Shown here one piece after another: positions 33,789-42,607 of a stretch of DNA of 64,000 nt. The position numbers and the translations under genes were made by a program. Source of the DNA: Microbacterium horticulturae. GTDB lineage: Bacteria; Actinomycetota; Actinomycetes; Actinomycetales; Microbacteriaceae. A model generated the notes under the pieces. That model worked only from the letters and a program-made list of their open reading frames with translations, was not told the DNA's origin and searched no databases. The stretch lies in NCBI RefSeq assembly GCF_029094505.1, contig NZ_CP119108.1, positions 930,001 through 994,000 on the forward strand, written 5' to 3'. The stretch's first letter is position 1. Every line of letters starts with the position of its first letter.

Positions 33789-34685
33789 TCACCGGGCATG
33801 CCTTTCGGTCGGCATGACCGCGGTCCAGGCGACCCCGGTTAGCTCTTCGGAGACCGCCCAGAGGCGGGCCGCAAGGTCGCTGTTGTCCGCCTGCGCGGAA
33901 CGGGGGATCGGCGCGGGCGCACCGCGCATGCGCGCCCACCGGCTCGGGCCGATGAAGCTGTCACCCGGCACATCGGCGAGGGCTGCGTGCAGCACCGGCA
34001 GGGCGCCGCGCTCCGGCGTCTGGGCGAGGGTGCGCACGAGCAGTCGGGTCGCAGCTCCTGCCTCCGAGTAGATGTCCGTCGCGATGAAGCCGGGGTGCGC
34101 GGCGAGCGCGCGAACCGACGAGCCTGCGGCCTCGAGTCGGCGCTGCAGCTCGCTCATGAACAGCAGGCCGGCGAGCTTTGTGCGGCTGTAGGCCCGTGCG
34201 GATGTGTATCCACCGTGCGCCCACGCGAGGTCGTTCCAGATGAAGCGGCCGCTGCGCTCTGCCTGTGACGACACCGTGACGACCCGCCCCGTGATGTGCG
34301 GGAGCAAGAGCACGGTCAGCGCGAAGTGACCCAGATGGCCGGTGCCGAACTGCAGCTCGAAGCCGTCCGCGGTGTGCTGAAGGGCAGGGGATGCCGCGTA
34401 CGCGTTGTTGATGAGCAGGTCGATGTTGCGCGAGCCCCACTGCGAGACGAAGGAGTGAACAGCCGACAGGTCGGCGAGGTCGAGTCGGCGCACCTCGGTG
34501 CTGCCGGCGATGCGGCTCGCGGCATCCTCTCCCTTCGACACATCACGGACCGCGAGCACGACGTGGCAGCCGGCGGCGGCGAGCGCCCGCGCGGTGGCCA
34601 GACCGATCCCCGCAGACGCGCCGGTGATCACCGCCGTCCGTGCGGAGAGGTTGGGAAGGGTAAGACTCGGGAGTGAAGTAGGCAT
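33789..34685 (-). CDS. SDR-family oxidoreductase (retinol dehydrogenase-like)
   Basis: A 298-residue short-chain dehydrogenase. The NAD(P)-binding TGASAGIGLA motif is at about residues 21-29, NNAY follows, then the active-site Ser (TVSSQ) and YxxxK as YSRTK. It is longer at the C terminus than classical SDRs and similar to retinol dehydrogenase/WW-domain oxidoreductase types. It is divergent from a TetR gene across a 63-bp gap with two palindromes, so that regulator probably controls it. TACTAT lies 7 nt before the ATG, within one palindrome. Confidence 0.88.
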   Translation of the reverse strand: MPTSLPSLTLPNLSARTAVITGASAGIGLATARALAAAGCHVVLAVRDVSKGEDAASRIAGSTEVRRLDLADLSAVHSFVSQWGSRNIDLLINNAYAASPALQHTADGFELQFGTGHLGHFALTVLLLPHITGRVVTVSSQAERSGRFIWNDLAWAHGGYTSARAYSRTKLAGLLFMSELQRRLEAAGSSVRALAAHPGFIATDIYSEAGAATRLLVRTLAQTPERGALPVLHAALADVPGDSFIGPSRWARMRGAPAPIPRSAQADNSDLAARLWAVSEELTGVAWTAVMPTERHAR

Positions 34686-34687
34686 GG

Positions 34688-34700
34688 CCTACATAGTAGG
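34688..34700. promoter_or_regulatory. Palindrome over the SDR gene -10 box
   Basis: CCTACATAGTAGG, a 5+3+5 inverted repeat that contains TACTAT, the likely -10 box of the SDR gene on the minus strand. A regulator bound here would block that promoter. Confidence 0.5.
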
Positions 34701-34704
34701 CGAC

Positions 34705-34719
34705 GCCAACAATGTTGGC
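34705..34719. promoter_or_regulatory. Candidate TetR operator in the SDR/TetR gap
   Basis: GCCAACAATGTTGGC, a perfect 6+3+6 inverted repeat. It overlaps TTGGCA (34715-34720), which lies 16 nt from TAGAGT (34737-34742), the likely promoter of the TetR gene. This is a typical autoregulatory arrangement. Confidence 0.6.
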
Positions 34720-34748
34720 AAGGGATACATTGGTGATAGAGTGGGTGC

Positions 34749-35324
34749 ATGACGGGCGTGCCCTACCACCACGGCAATCTGCGCGCGGTGCTGCTCGTGG
34801 CCGCCGAGCAGACGCTGCGGGAGGGGGGGATCGATGAGATCTCTCTGCGCGATCTGGCGCGTCGCAGCGGAGTGAGCAAGAGCGCGCCGAACCGCCACTT
34901 CCGCGACAGGCAGGCGCTGCTGGCAGCCCTTGCCGTGCGCGGCTTCGAGCGGCTCGACGACGAGATCACACAGGCGGTCGCACGTGCCGGTGATGTTTGC
35001 GCCGCACGGGTGCGCGCAGCGGCGGCTGCTTTCGTCGCCTTCGCCGTGCGCGACGGGGCCCTGCTGGAGCTGATGTTCACGATGGCCAAAACCGAGGGCC
35101 GCAGCGATGTCGGCACGGCGGCGGAGCGGGTCTTCACTCGGCTCGGCGCACTCATCGAGGAGGGGCAGGCATCCGGCGAGCTGCGCGGGGGAGACACGAC
35201 GCGCCTCAAGCTGCTGCTGGCCGCCACGCTGCAGGGGATCGCGACGCTCGTGGCGAGCGGTCGAGTGCCCGCAGAACTGACAGACGACCTCATCGATGAC
35301 GCGGTGGCGTTGTTTCGCGGATGA
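34749..35324 (+). CDS. TetR-family transcriptional regulator
   Basis: A 191-residue regulator. The N-terminal HTH reads ISLRDLARRSGVSKSAPNRHFRDRQALLAAL, followed by a TetR_C-like helical ligand domain. The start MTGVPYHHGNLRAVLL is typical of the TetR/WHG subgroup. The ATG is 6 nt after TAGAGT, so the mRNA is probably leaderless. It likely represses itself and the divergent SDR gene. The ligand is unknown. Confidence 0.92.
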   Translation: MTGVPYHHGNLRAVLLVAAEQTLREGGIDEISLRDLARRSGVSKSAPNRHFRDRQALLAALAVRGFERLDDEITQAVARAGDVCAARVRAAAAAFVAFAVRDGALLELMFTMAKTEGRSDVGTAAERVFTRLGALIEEGQASGELRGGDTTRLKLLLAATLQGIATLVASGRVPAELTDDLIDDAVALFRG

Positions 35325-35341
35325 ACGTCTCGACGTCGGAG

Positions 35342-35414
35342 TGGGCCCGGAGGGGCTCGAACCCTCGACCCGCGGATTAAAAGTCCGATGCTCTGCCAAC
35401 TGAGCTACAGGCCC
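35342..35414 (-). tRNA. tRNA-Lys (anticodon UUU)
   Basis: The reverse strand folds as a 73-nt tRNA. The acceptor GGGCCTG pairs with CGGGCCC including one G-U, the anticodon loop is CTTTTAA (TTT), and the T-arm is GAGGGTTCGAGCCCCTC. CCA is not encoded. Confidence 0.95.
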
Positions 35415-35456
35415 GTGACATCAAGCCTACTTGTCGCAGGGGCATGCATGACACCA

Positions 35457-36668
35457 TCACTCCGCCACGGGGATCGTCGCGGTCACGTGGAACGCGCCGT
35501 CGTCGCTCGCGCCCGACGTGACCGCGCCGCCCAGGCGCCGGATGTCGGCCCGCGTGCGGCTGAGGGTCATCGCGTGCTCCGCCTGCGCGGTCAGCCGCCC
35601 GGGCCCGTGCCCCACTTCGATCTCGACGGCGTGGGGCAGATAGCGGACGGCGGCCGTGGCATCCACCCCTCTCGTGCGGGTCAGCACGAGCGCCGCGCCT
35701 TCCTGTAAGGCGCGGAACGCGACCTCGTCGACGTGAACCGGCAGCCGGCGCTCGTCGCCCTCGATCGTCAGGGTGATGGGCATCCCGGCGGTCTGCAACC
35801 CGGCGACGAGTTCGCGCGCATTCGACAGCGATGGCTCGGGCGCGGTGGGCAGGGGAGCGCGCACGATCGAGATGCCGCCGATGCCCGTCCCCTTCGGGTT
35901 CTTCGCCTGACCGTCCGAACCGGTCTGCTCGCGCAGCCAGGCCGCGAAGTCTTTGCCGCGCACCTGTGCGGCGGTGCCGGCCAGCAGGCTGCCGTCACGC
36001 ATCTGCCGACCCGAAGAACCGGGCAGCGAGAGCTCGACGACGCGGCCCTGCAACCCGGCGGCGCGGCCGTAGCGGCGGGCCATATCGGCCATCCGCTCGA
36101 CGCGAGGACCGGCGATGTCGGCCACGCGCCCCGCCGGGGCTCCCTCGGCGAGCTCGACGAGTCGTTCGGCGACCTCGGACGCATCGATCGGCTGCGAGCG
36201 CATCGTCGGCACGAGCACGAACGGGCCGGTCTTCATACGCTCGAACATCTGCCGCGCGAACTCGTGAAACTGCGTCGCCCGTACGAGCGAGTAGGGAATG
36301 GCCCCGGCCTCGACCGCGCGCTCCTGCGCACGCTTGCCCTGGTAGTAGCCGTACCCCTTCTCGGCGCTGTCGATGCCGACGATCGACAGCACGACGTGGT
36401 GGCGTACGCCCGCGCGCTCCTCGGCAGCCAGCAGATTCTTCGTCACGGTCTCGAAGAAGCGGATGGATGCTGCAGCCGACATCGACGGAGTGCTGGTGAC
36501 ATCGATCACCACGTCGACGTCGCCGAGCACGGCATCCACCCCCTCGCCGGTGACGAGGTCCACACCCGTGGACCGTGAGATGACGATGGGCTCGTGTCCG
36601 TGGTTCAGGACGAGGTCGGCGACCAGGCGCCCGACCGTCCCCGTGCCTCCGGCGATGGCGATCCGCAT
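35457..36668 (-). CDS. NmrA-like NAD(P)-binding protein fused to a degenerate histidine-kinase-type ATPase domain
   Basis: A 403-residue protein. Residues 1 to about 248 form an atypical SDR/NmrA domain: MRIAIAGGTGTVGRLVADLV, then HVVLSIVGID and YYQGKRAQE. Residues about 265-403 follow the ATP-binding domain of NarL-type histidine kinases: LVAGLQTAGMPITLTIEGD, then VDEVAFRALQEGAALVLTRT, AVEIEVGHGPGRL and RLGGAVTSG. The N-box Asn and G1-box Asp are replaced, and there is no HisKA domain or His. The ATG is 6 nt after TACGCT. It is divergent from the AraC gene. I know of no named family with this architecture. Confidence 0.75.
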   Translation of the reverse strand: MRIAIAGGTGTVGRLVADLVLNHGHEPIVISRSTGVDLVTGEGVDAVLGDVDVVIDVTSTPSMSAAASIRFFETVTKNLLAAEERAGVRHHVVLSIVGIDSAEKGYGYYQGKRAQERAVEAGAIPYSLVRATQFHEFARQMFERMKTGPFVLVPTMRSQPIDASEVAERLVELAEGAPAGRVADIAGPRVERMADMARRYGRAAGLQGRVVELSLPGSSGRQMRDGSLLAGTAAQVRGKDFAAWLREQTGSDGQAKNPKGTGIGGISIVRAPLPTAPEPSLSNARELVAGLQTAGMPITLTIEGDERRLPVHVDEVAFRALQEGAALVLTRTRGVDATAAVRYLPHAVEIEVGHGPGRLTAQAEHAMTLSRTRADIRRLGGAVTSGASDDGAFHVTATIPVAE

Positions 36669-36674
36669 GGTCCG

Positions 36675-36697
36675 AGCGTACTGCCGTCCGCTAGCCT
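36675..36697. promoter_or_regulatory. Back-to-back leaderless promoters of the NmrA-fusion and AraC genes
   Basis: The 35-bp gap between two divergent starts holds two -10 hexamers: TACGCT on the minus strand (36675-36680) and TAGCCT on the plus strand (36692-36697). Each is followed by CGGACC and then the start codon. RNA polymerase cannot occupy both at once. Confidence 0.65.
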
Positions 36698-36703
36698 CGG
36701 ACC

Positions 36704-37111
36704 GTGGCATCCGCCCCCCAGAGTCCACAGACCCTCGCGCACCTGCGACGCGCCCGCGACCTCATGGATCGCGAGTACGCGCGCCCACTGGATGTGCCCA
36801 CGATGGCGGCACGCGCGTTCATGTCACCCGCGCATTTCTCGCGCGAATTCAAGACCGCCTACGGCGAGACGCCGTACGCCTACCTGATGACGCGACGCAT
36901 CGAACGGGCGATGGCGCTGCTCCGCAGCGGTTTCACCGTGACGGATGCCTGCACCGCCGTCGGGGCGACGTCGCTCGGTTCGTTCAGCTCGACGTTCACC
37001 GAGATCGTCGGCGAGGCCCCCAGCGCCTATCGGGCCCGGCCGCACGACGACACCGAAGCGCTGCCCGAATGCTTCGCGCGCGTGCTCACCCGGCCGACGC
37101 GGTACGCCTGA
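36704..37111 (+). CDS. AraC-family regulator, HTH domain only
   Basis: A 135-residue protein consisting of the AraC double HTH: LDVPTMAARAFMSPAHFSREFKTAYGETPYAYL and FTVTDACTAVGATSLGSFSSTFTEIVGEAPSAYR. There is no effector domain. The GTG start lies 6 nt after TAGCCT. A VOC-family gene follows 52 nt downstream; stand-alone AraC HTH proteins are often paired with glyoxalase-like genes, so co-regulation is likely. Confidence 0.9.
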   Translation: MASAPQSPQTLAHLRRARDLMDREYARPLDVPTMAARAFMSPAHFSREFKTAYGETPYAYLMTRRIERAMALLRSGFTVTDACTAVGATSLGSFSSTFTEIVGEAPSAYRARPHDDTEALPECFARVLTRPTRYA

Positions 37112-37163
37112 TCGAGCAGGATTCGAGAAGCGACGGCGGATGCCGCCGCGTAGCGTTTCGGGC

Positions 37164-37574
37164 ATGGCAGACATCAGATTCGGATACTTTCCGCTCACGG
37201 TCGACGACGTCGACGAAGCCCTGACCTTCTATCGCGACGCGCTCGGATTGACCGTGCTCAACGACGTCTCGGGCAACGGCTGGCGCTGGCTCAGCATGGG
37301 CCTTCCCGAGCAGCCCGGCGTCGTGCTCGTGCTTTCGGCGCCTGGCGCGGGACGCTCGCCCGACGACGCAGACGCGCTTGCGCGGCTCGTCGCCAAAGGT
37401 GCAGGACCCGGCCCCGTCGTCTTCGCGACGAGCGATCTCGACGCGACCTTCGAACGGGTGCGCGCAACCGGCGCCGAGGTGCTGCAGGAGCCCATGGACC
37501 AGCCGTGGGGCCCGCGGGACTGCGCGTTCCGCGACCCGGCCGGCAACCTCGTGCGGATCAACGGCACCGCGTGA
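37164..37574 (+). CDS. VOC-family (glyoxalase/bleomycin-resistance-like) protein
   Basis: A 136-residue protein with two beta-alpha-beta-beta-beta units: GYFPLTVDDVDEALTFYRDALGL at the N terminus, and QPWGPRDCAFRDPAGNLVRI at the C terminus. Metal ligands of a glyoxalase are not clearly all present, so activity is uncertain. The ATG is 7 nt after TAGCGT (37151-37156). It follows the AraC gene. Confidence 0.88.
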   Translation: MADIRFGYFPLTVDDVDEALTFYRDALGLTVLNDVSGNGWRWLSMGLPEQPGVVLVLSAPGAGRSPDDADALARLVAKGAGPGPVVFATSDLDATFERVRATGAEVLQEPMDQPWGPRDCAFRDPAGNLVRINGTA

Positions 37575-37591
37575 CGGCGTAGCCTTGACGG

Positions 37592-38221
37592 GTGCAGGAT
37601 TCGGGCAGGGAGTTCCACAAGCCGGTGCGTCGCGCCAGTGAGGAGTTCGACAGGTTGTTCGGGGCGCACGACCCCGCCGAGGCGACCCGCATCGCGCACT
37701 CGACCGCGACCGCGCTGCTGTCGCGGGTGCGCGCCGACCCCGACACCGAGACCGTCGACCGGCTCGTCGACTTCACGCGCACGCACGGGATCGACGACAT
37801 CGCCGAGCTCTGGTCGCGCGCGCCCGCGCGGAGTCTTCCGGGGTCGCTGTGGAACCTGTACCTGCTGCAGCTGATGATCCACCGCGACCCGGCCACAGCG
37901 GCACTGTTGTACGAGCGCGGACGAGTCGAGATCAGCTCGGCCGACCCCGTGATCGCGGGCGCGCCGGTGCCCTCCGGGCCGGACGAACTCGTCGCCACCG
38001 TCGACCGCATTCTGCGCGGCGTGTTCGACGGCGACTTCGCCGTGGCGCTCGACCGGGCCGCGGCGTTCAGCCGGGTGCAGGCATCGGGTGCGACGCACGT
38101 GGCCGACGACTCCGAGCCCGAGCGGGCGACGACGCTCACCCGACGCGCGTCGCGCCTGGCCACGATCGCGGCCGACCTTTCGGCCAGCGCCGCACTGTGG
38201 CGGATGGATGCGCTGAGCTGA
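37592..38221 (+). CDS. Conserved hypothetical helical protein
   Basis: A 209-residue protein I do not recognise with certainty. It is mostly helical, starting MQDSGREFHKPVRRASEEFDRLF, with a Trp/Leu-rich centre (SLWNLYLLQLMIHRD) and an Ala/Arg-rich end. It has no signal peptide or membrane segment. The GTG start lies exactly 6 nt after TAGCCT (37580-37585), and codon use matches the neighbours, so it is a real gene. It follows the VOC gene by 17 nt and may share its transcript. Confidence 0.75.
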   Translation: MQDSGREFHKPVRRASEEFDRLFGAHDPAEATRIAHSTATALLSRVRADPDTETVDRLVDFTRTHGIDDIAELWSRAPARSLPGSLWNLYLLQLMIHRDPATAALLYERGRVEISSADPVIAGAPVPSGPDELVATVDRILRGVFDGDFAVALDRAAAFSRVQASGATHVADDSEPERATTLTRRASRLATIAADLSASAALWRMDALS

Positions 38222-38297
38222 GCCCGCGGCATCCACTTCTCTCCTCAGGCTCGAGACGCCGTTCGCGTGCGCGACGCCCACAGGCTTCGGAGAATCT

Positions 38298-38340
38298 CAC
38301 CGAGCTCGGAACTTTTCGCGCAAAGCCTCCGAGCTTGGTG
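38298..38340. repeat. Inverted repeat after the hypothetical gene
   Basis: CACCGAGCTCGGA and TCCGAGCTTGGTG pair over 13 positions with one G-T mismatch around a 17-nt loop. It lies 77 nt past the stop, in a 481-bp gene-free gap (38222-38702) that otherwise holds direct repeats and a second inverted repeat. Confidence 0.6.
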
Positions 38341-38384
38341 CGACTTTCCGAAGTCTGAGAGGGACGGGGCAGGGCGGGGCAGGG

Positions 38385-38475
38385 CACAGTAGTGCCGGGC
38401 CGCAGAACGCCGCGGTGCTGATGCCGCCTCGCGGGAGAGGCGTCCTGACACAGTAGTGCCGGGCCGCAGAACGCC
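38385..38475. repeat. Pair of 27-bp direct repeats
   Basis: CACAGTAGTGCCGGGCCGCA plus GAACGCC occurs identically at 38385-38411 and 38449-38475, 64 bp apart. A partial inverted copy (CTGCGGCCCGG) lies at 38524-38534 between GGTTAC and GTAACC ends (38519-38550). No gene or known element explains it. Confidence 0.7.
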
Positions 38476-38591
38476 TCTCGGCGCAAGGCCGCTCGAAGCG
38501 GCAGAAGATGGAGCCCGGGGTTACTGCGGCCCGGCCGATCCAGTGTAACCGACGTCACGGCCTGGCTATTCCCTCCCCAGCGACTTCTCGT

Positions 38592-38677
38592 GTTCATCTC
38601 GCAGGAGGCTTCTGCGACACGGCGCGCGACACGCCGTCGACACGCGCGGGACCGCGAAAACGTCCTGCGAGATGAAC
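38592..38677. repeat. Long-armed inverted repeat upstream of the PabC-like gene
   Basis: A perfect 15-bp pair, GTTCATCTCGCAGGA at 38592-38606 and TCCTGCGAGATGAAC at 38663-38677, around a 56-nt GC-rich spacer. It ends 14 nt before the -10 box of the next gene. Confidence 0.75.
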
Positions 38678-38702
38678 GCGCGGCTGGCCGTACGCTCGAA
38701 CC

Positions 38703-39587
38703 ATGGCCGCACACTTCGCCCTGCTCATCGACCCCGCAGCTCCCGACGACCTGCGCGACGACTTCGCGGCCACCTTCACCGCGCTCGACCCTTCGGCGCC
38801 CGCGCTGAGCGTCAGTGAACTGAGCACGCAGCGCGGCGACGGCATCTTCGAATCGATCGGCGTCGTCGACGGCCACCCGCAGGAGGTCGCCGCGCACCTC
38901 GAACGACTCGCGCACTCGGCAGCGCTCTGCGACCTGCCCGCGCCGCATCTTGGCCAGTGGCGGCAGGCTGTCGAGCGGGCGGCCGCAGCATGCGGCGCAG
39001 GGGAGTCGGTCATCAAGCTCATCCTCAGCCGCGGCGTCGAGCACGGGCCGGCACCCACCGCGTGGGCGACGGCCGCGCGGGCAGCCGACAACACCGGGGT
39101 GCGCGAGCGCGGCATCCGCGTCGTCCTGCTCGATCGCGGCATCGACAGCGGCGCGGCCGACCGGGCTCCCTGGCTGCTGCTGGGCGCCAAGACGCTGTCG
39201 TACGCGGTCAACATGGCGGCCATCCGCGAGGCGCACCGCCGCGGCGCTGACGACGCCGTCTTCGTCTCCAGCGACGGCATCCTGCTCGAGGCGCCCACCG
39301 CGTCGCTCATCCTCCAGCTCGGCGAACGGTTCGTGACCCCGGCCGTGGGCAGCGGCATCCTGCACGGCACGACGCAGATCAGCGTGTTCGAGCACGTCGC
39401 CGCGCAGGGGCACCCGACCGCCTACGAGATCGTTCCGGCCGAGAAGCTGAGAACAGTGGATGCCGCATGGCTCGTCTCCAGCGTCCGCCTGGCAGCTCCG
39501 ATCACGGCCGTCGACGGCGTCGGCATCCCGACCGATCGCGAGCTGACGGCATCCCTCAATCGGTACCTTCTGAGCCCGCGCGACTGA
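38703..39587 (+). CDS. Aminodeoxychorismate lyase / class IV aminotransferase
   Basis: A 294-residue fold-type IV PLP enzyme. The Schiff-base Lys is in GAKTLSYAVNM (about residue 163), with ADDAVFVSSDGILLEAPTAS following as the cofactor-binding part. It is annotated by family as 4-amino-4-deoxychorismate lyase (PabC, folate pathway); a branched-chain or D-amino-acid aminotransferase is the alternative. The ATG is 6 nt after TACGCT (38691-38696). Confidence 0.82.
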   Translation: MAAHFALLIDPAAPDDLRDDFAATFTALDPSAPALSVSELSTQRGDGIFESIGVVDGHPQEVAAHLERLAHSAALCDLPAPHLGQWRQAVERAAAACGAGESVIKLILSRGVEHGPAPTAWATAARAADNTGVRERGIRVVLLDRGIDSGAADRAPWLLLGAKTLSYAVNMAAIREAHRRGADDAVFVSSDGILLEAPTASLILQLGERFVTPAVGSGILHGTTQISVFEHVAAQGHPTAYEIVPAEKLRTVDAAWLVSSVRLAAPITAVDGVGIPTDRELTASLNRYLLSPRD

Positions 39588-39591
39588 TCTC

Positions 39592-39636
39592 GCCCCGACG
39601 CGCCCCGCCCCGACGCGCCGTGCCCCGACGCGCCGT
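39592..39636. repeat. Three tandem 15-nt repeats
   Basis: GCCCCGACGCGCC(GT/CC) repeats three times with exact 15-nt period, starting at 39592, 39607 and 39622, just past the PabC-like stop in the gap before the convergent pstB gene. Confidence 0.7.
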
Positions 39637-39747
39637 GCACACGGTAGGGCATCTTCGCGGACACGCCGTGATTCCCCGGCCGATGGCGGCGTGTTGCTGA
39701 GAATCCCCGACGCTGTGCACAGGGACGGGATGCTGCGGCTGCCGCGA

Positions 39748-40527
39748 TCAGCCGAACCGGCCCGAGACGTAGTCCTCGGTGGCCTGCTCGCGGGGGGTCG
39801 TGAACATCGTCGCCGTCTCGCCGTACTCGATGAGCGTGCCCGGCTTGCCGGTGCCGGCGATGTTGAAGAACGCCGTCTTGTCCGACACCCGCGACGCCTG
39901 CTGCATGTTGTGCGTGACGATGACGATCGTGTACTCGGTCTTCAGCTTCGCGATGAGCTCTTCGATCGCGTAGGTCGAGATGGGGTCCAGGGCCGAGCAG
40001 GGCTCGTCCATCAGCAGCACCTGGGGCGAGACCGCGATGGCCCGCGCGATGCACAGGCGCTGCTGCTGGCCGCCCGACAGGCCGGCACCGGGCTTGCCCA
40101 AGCGGTCTTTGACCTCGTTCCACAGGTTCGCGCCGCGCAGCGAACGCTCGACGAGGTCGTCGGCGTCGCTGCGGGCGATGCGCCTGTTGTTGAGCTTGAC
40201 GCCCGCCAGCACGTTGTCGCGGATCGACATCGTGGGGAAGGGGTTCGGCCGCTGGAAGACCATGCCGATCTGCCGGCGCACCGCGACCGGGTCGACGCCC
40301 GGGCCGTAGAGATCGTCGCCGTCCAGCAGCACCTCGCCGCCCACGCGTGCGCCGGGAATCACCTCGTGCATGCGGTTGAGCGTGCGCAGGAACGTGGACT
40401 TGCCGCATCCCGACGGCCCGATGAAGGCGGTCACGCTGCGCGGCTCGATGTGCATGCTCACGCCCCCGACGGCGAGGAACTCGCTGTACCAGACGTTCAG
40501 ATCGGTGACGTCGATGCTCTTTGACAC
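39748..40527 (-). CDS. pstB: Phosphate ABC transporter ATP-binding protein
   Basis: A 259-residue ABC ATPase with Walker [10 protein letters not shown], the Q-loop [12 protein letters not shown] typical of PstB, signature LSGGQQQRL and Walker [14 protein letters not shown]. It energises high-affinity phosphate import with PstCA and PstS. The GTG start at 40527 has AAGGAG about 5 nt upstream. The open frame upstream only reads through pstA out of frame. It is the last gene of pstSCAB. Confidence 0.97.
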   Translation of the reverse strand: MSKSIDVTDLNVWYSEFLAVGGVSMHIEPRSVTAFIGPSGCGKSTFLRTLNRMHEVIPGARVGGEVLLDGDDLYGPGVDPVAVRRQIGMVFQRPNPFPTMSIRDNVLAGVKLNNRRIARSDADDLVERSLRGANLWNEVKDRLGKPGAGLSGGQQQRLCIARAIAVSPQVLLMDEPCSALDPISTYAIEELIAKLKTEYTIVIVTHNMQQASRVSDKTAFFNIAGTGKPGTLIEYGETATMFTTPREQATEDYVSGRFG

Positions 40528-40541
40528 GGGTCTCCTTGGGG

Positions 40542-41657
40542 TTACAGGCCGCGCTTGGGCGCGAAGATCTTGGCGATGAGCCGGCCGGCGAGATTCAGCA
40601 CCAGCATGATGACGATGAGGGTGAGGGCAGCCGTCCAGGCGCGGTCGATCGACGCCTGCGCGCTGACTCCGGCCGCCTGCGTGTACTGCGTGTACACGAA
40701 CACCGGCAGGGTCATCATGCGGTCGTCGAACAGGTTGTAGTTCATGCTGAAGGTGAATCCGGTCACCAGCAGCAGTGGTGCGGTCTCGCCGATCACACGC
40801 GCGATGGCCAGCATCACACCGGTGACGATGCCCGCGAGCGAGGTCGGCAGCACGATCTTCAGGATCGTCAGCCACTTCGGCACGCCCAGCGCGTACGACG
40901 CCTCGCGCAGCTCGTTCGGCACGAGTCGCAGGATCTCTTCGCTCGATCGCACGACGACGGGGATCATGAGCACGGACAGGGCCACCGCGCCCATGAAGCC
41001 GTTGCGCACCGCAGGCCCTGCGATCAGCGCGAAGAGTGCGAACACGAACAGGCCGGCGACGATCGACGGGATGCCGGTCATCACGTCGACGAGGAAGGTG
41101 ATGGCCTTGGCGAACGCCCCGCGGCCGTACTCGACGAGATAGATCGAGGTGAGCAAGCCGATCGGCACCGAGATGACCGCAGCGGCCAGCGTGATCAGCA
41201 GCGTGCCGATGATCGCGTGCAGCGCGCCGCCGCCTTCGCCCACGACATTGCGCATCGACTGGGTGAAGAAGGCCACGTCGAGCCGCGCGAGCCCGCCCAG
41301 AACCACCGTCCAGATGAGCGAGACCAGCGGCAGCAGCGCGATCACGAAAGCCGTCGACACGAGCGAGGTCACCAGGCGGTCCTTCGCGCGCCGGCCTCCC
41401 TCGACGATGCGCGAGATGACGTACAGCACGATGTCGAACAGCACGGTTCCGAAGAACACGGTGCCCACGAGGCTGAACGTCGTGGTGATCCCCGCGGCCC
41501 ACAGCAGTCCGAAGAAAGCACCGGCGAACACCCAGCCGCCGAGCAGCACCATCCAGGTCGTGCCGCGGGGGAGGGTGCCACCGGTCAGAGACAGATGCGG
41601 GGCGTGGATGCCGGAGGCCTCGCTGACCGCGGTGGACTCGGGGACGATGGTGGTCAT
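40542..41657 (-). CDS. pstA: Phosphate ABC transporter permease PstA
   Basis: A 371-residue permease with six transporter helices and the coupling sequence [22 protein letters not shown]. It has an N-terminal extension with two extra hydrophobic segments (about residues 30-70), common in actinobacterial PstA. The ATG at 41657 overlaps the pstC stop (ATGA). It lies 14 nt ahead of pstB. Confidence 0.96.
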   Translation of the reverse strand: MTTIVPESTAVSEASGIHAPHLSLTGGTLPRGTTWMVLLGGWVFAGAFFGLLWAAGITTTFSLVGTVFFGTVLFDIVLYVISRIVEGGRRAKDRLVTSLVSTAFVIALLPLVSLIWTVVLGGLARLDVAFFTQSMRNVVGEGGGALHAIIGTLLITLAAAVISVPIGLLTSIYLVEYGRGAFAKAITFLVDVMTGIPSIVAGLFVFALFALIAGPAVRNGFMGAVALSVLMIPVVVRSSEEILRLVPNELREASYALGVPKWLTILKIVLPTSLAGIVTGVMLAIARVIGETAPLLLVTGFTFSMNYNLFDDRMMTLPVFVYTQYTQAAGVSAQASIDRAWTAALTLIVIMLVLNLAGRLIAKIFAPKRGL

Positions 41658-42580
41658 GCGTCGGCTCCTGAGAAGGCGGCGCGGCGGCTGATGATCCACC
41701 GGGCCAGGACGTTCACCAGCAGGGTCACCACGAACAGCACAAGACCGGAAGCGACCAGTGCATTCACCGAGACCCCCGTGGCTTCAGGGAACTGCAGCGC
41801 GATGTTCGCGGCGATGGTGTTGGGGTTCTGTGCCTGCAGCAGCGCGAAATTGACGATGAACGCGGGGGAGAGCACCATGGCCACGGCGAAGGTCTCGCCC
41901 AGCGCCCTGCCCAGCCCCAGCATGATCGCGGAGACGATGCCGCTGCGCGCGAACGGCAGCACCGACATCCGGATCATCTCCCACTTGGTCGCACCCAGCG
42001 CGAGCGCGGCCTCCTCGTGCAGGCGCGGTGCCTGCAGGAAGACCTCGCGGCAGATGGCGGTCATGATCGGGATGACCATGACCGCCAGCACGATCGCGGC
42101 CGTGAGGATCGTGCGCCCGGTGCCGGAGACGGGGCCCGCGAACAGCGGGATCCAGCCGAAGTTGTCGCCCAGCCACCGGTACAGCGGCTGCACGAGCGGC
42201 GCGAGCACGACGATGCCCCAGAGTCCGAACACGACCGACGGGACGGCGGCCAGCAGGTCGATGACGTAGCCGAGCGTCTGCGCCACGCGCCGTGGTGCAT
42301 AGTGCGAGATGAACAGCGCGATGCCGATCGACAGCGGCGTGGCGAACACCAGGGCGAGGAAAGCGGCCCAGATGGTGCCGAACACCAGGGGGCCGACGTA
42401 CTGCCAGAAGTTCGCCGCGTCGTTCGGCAGTTTGCCAGGGCCCGCCACCAGCGCCGGGATGCTCTGGATGACCAGGAAGATCGCGACGGCGGCGAGTGTC
42501 GCGAGGATCGCCGCGCCGGCGACCACGGTGGTCGTGGAGAACACCCGGTCGCCGACGCGGACGGTGGATTTCGTCGTCAT
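41654..42580 (-). CDS. pstC: Phosphate ABC transporter permease PstC
   Basis: A 308-residue permease. It contains [22 protein letters not shown] and the coupling helix [23 protein letters not shown], then the [12 protein letters not shown] motif typical of PstC. It starts 27 nt after pstS and overlaps pstA by 4 nt. Confidence 0.96.
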   Translation of the reverse strand: MTTKSTVRVGDRVFSTTTVVAGAAILATLAAVAIFLVIQSIPALVAGPGKLPNDAANFWQYVGPLVFGTIWAAFLALVFATPLSIGIALFISHYAPRRVAQTLGYVIDLLAAVPSVVFGLWGIVVLAPLVQPLYRWLGDNFGWIPLFAGPVSGTGRTILTAAIVLAVMVIPIMTAICREVFLQAPRLHEEAALALGATKWEMIRMSVLPFARSGIVSAIMLGLGRALGETFAVAMVLSPAFIVNFALLQAQNPNTIAANIALQFPEATGVSVNALVASGLVLFVVTLLVNVLARWIISRRAAFSGADA

Positions 42581-42607
42581 TCGATTCCTACGTGAGGGCC
42601 TGAGCCG

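Noticed and set aside
38592..38677. Insertion sequence ends
   Set aside because: The inverted arms enclose only 56 nt; no transposase or target duplication is visible.
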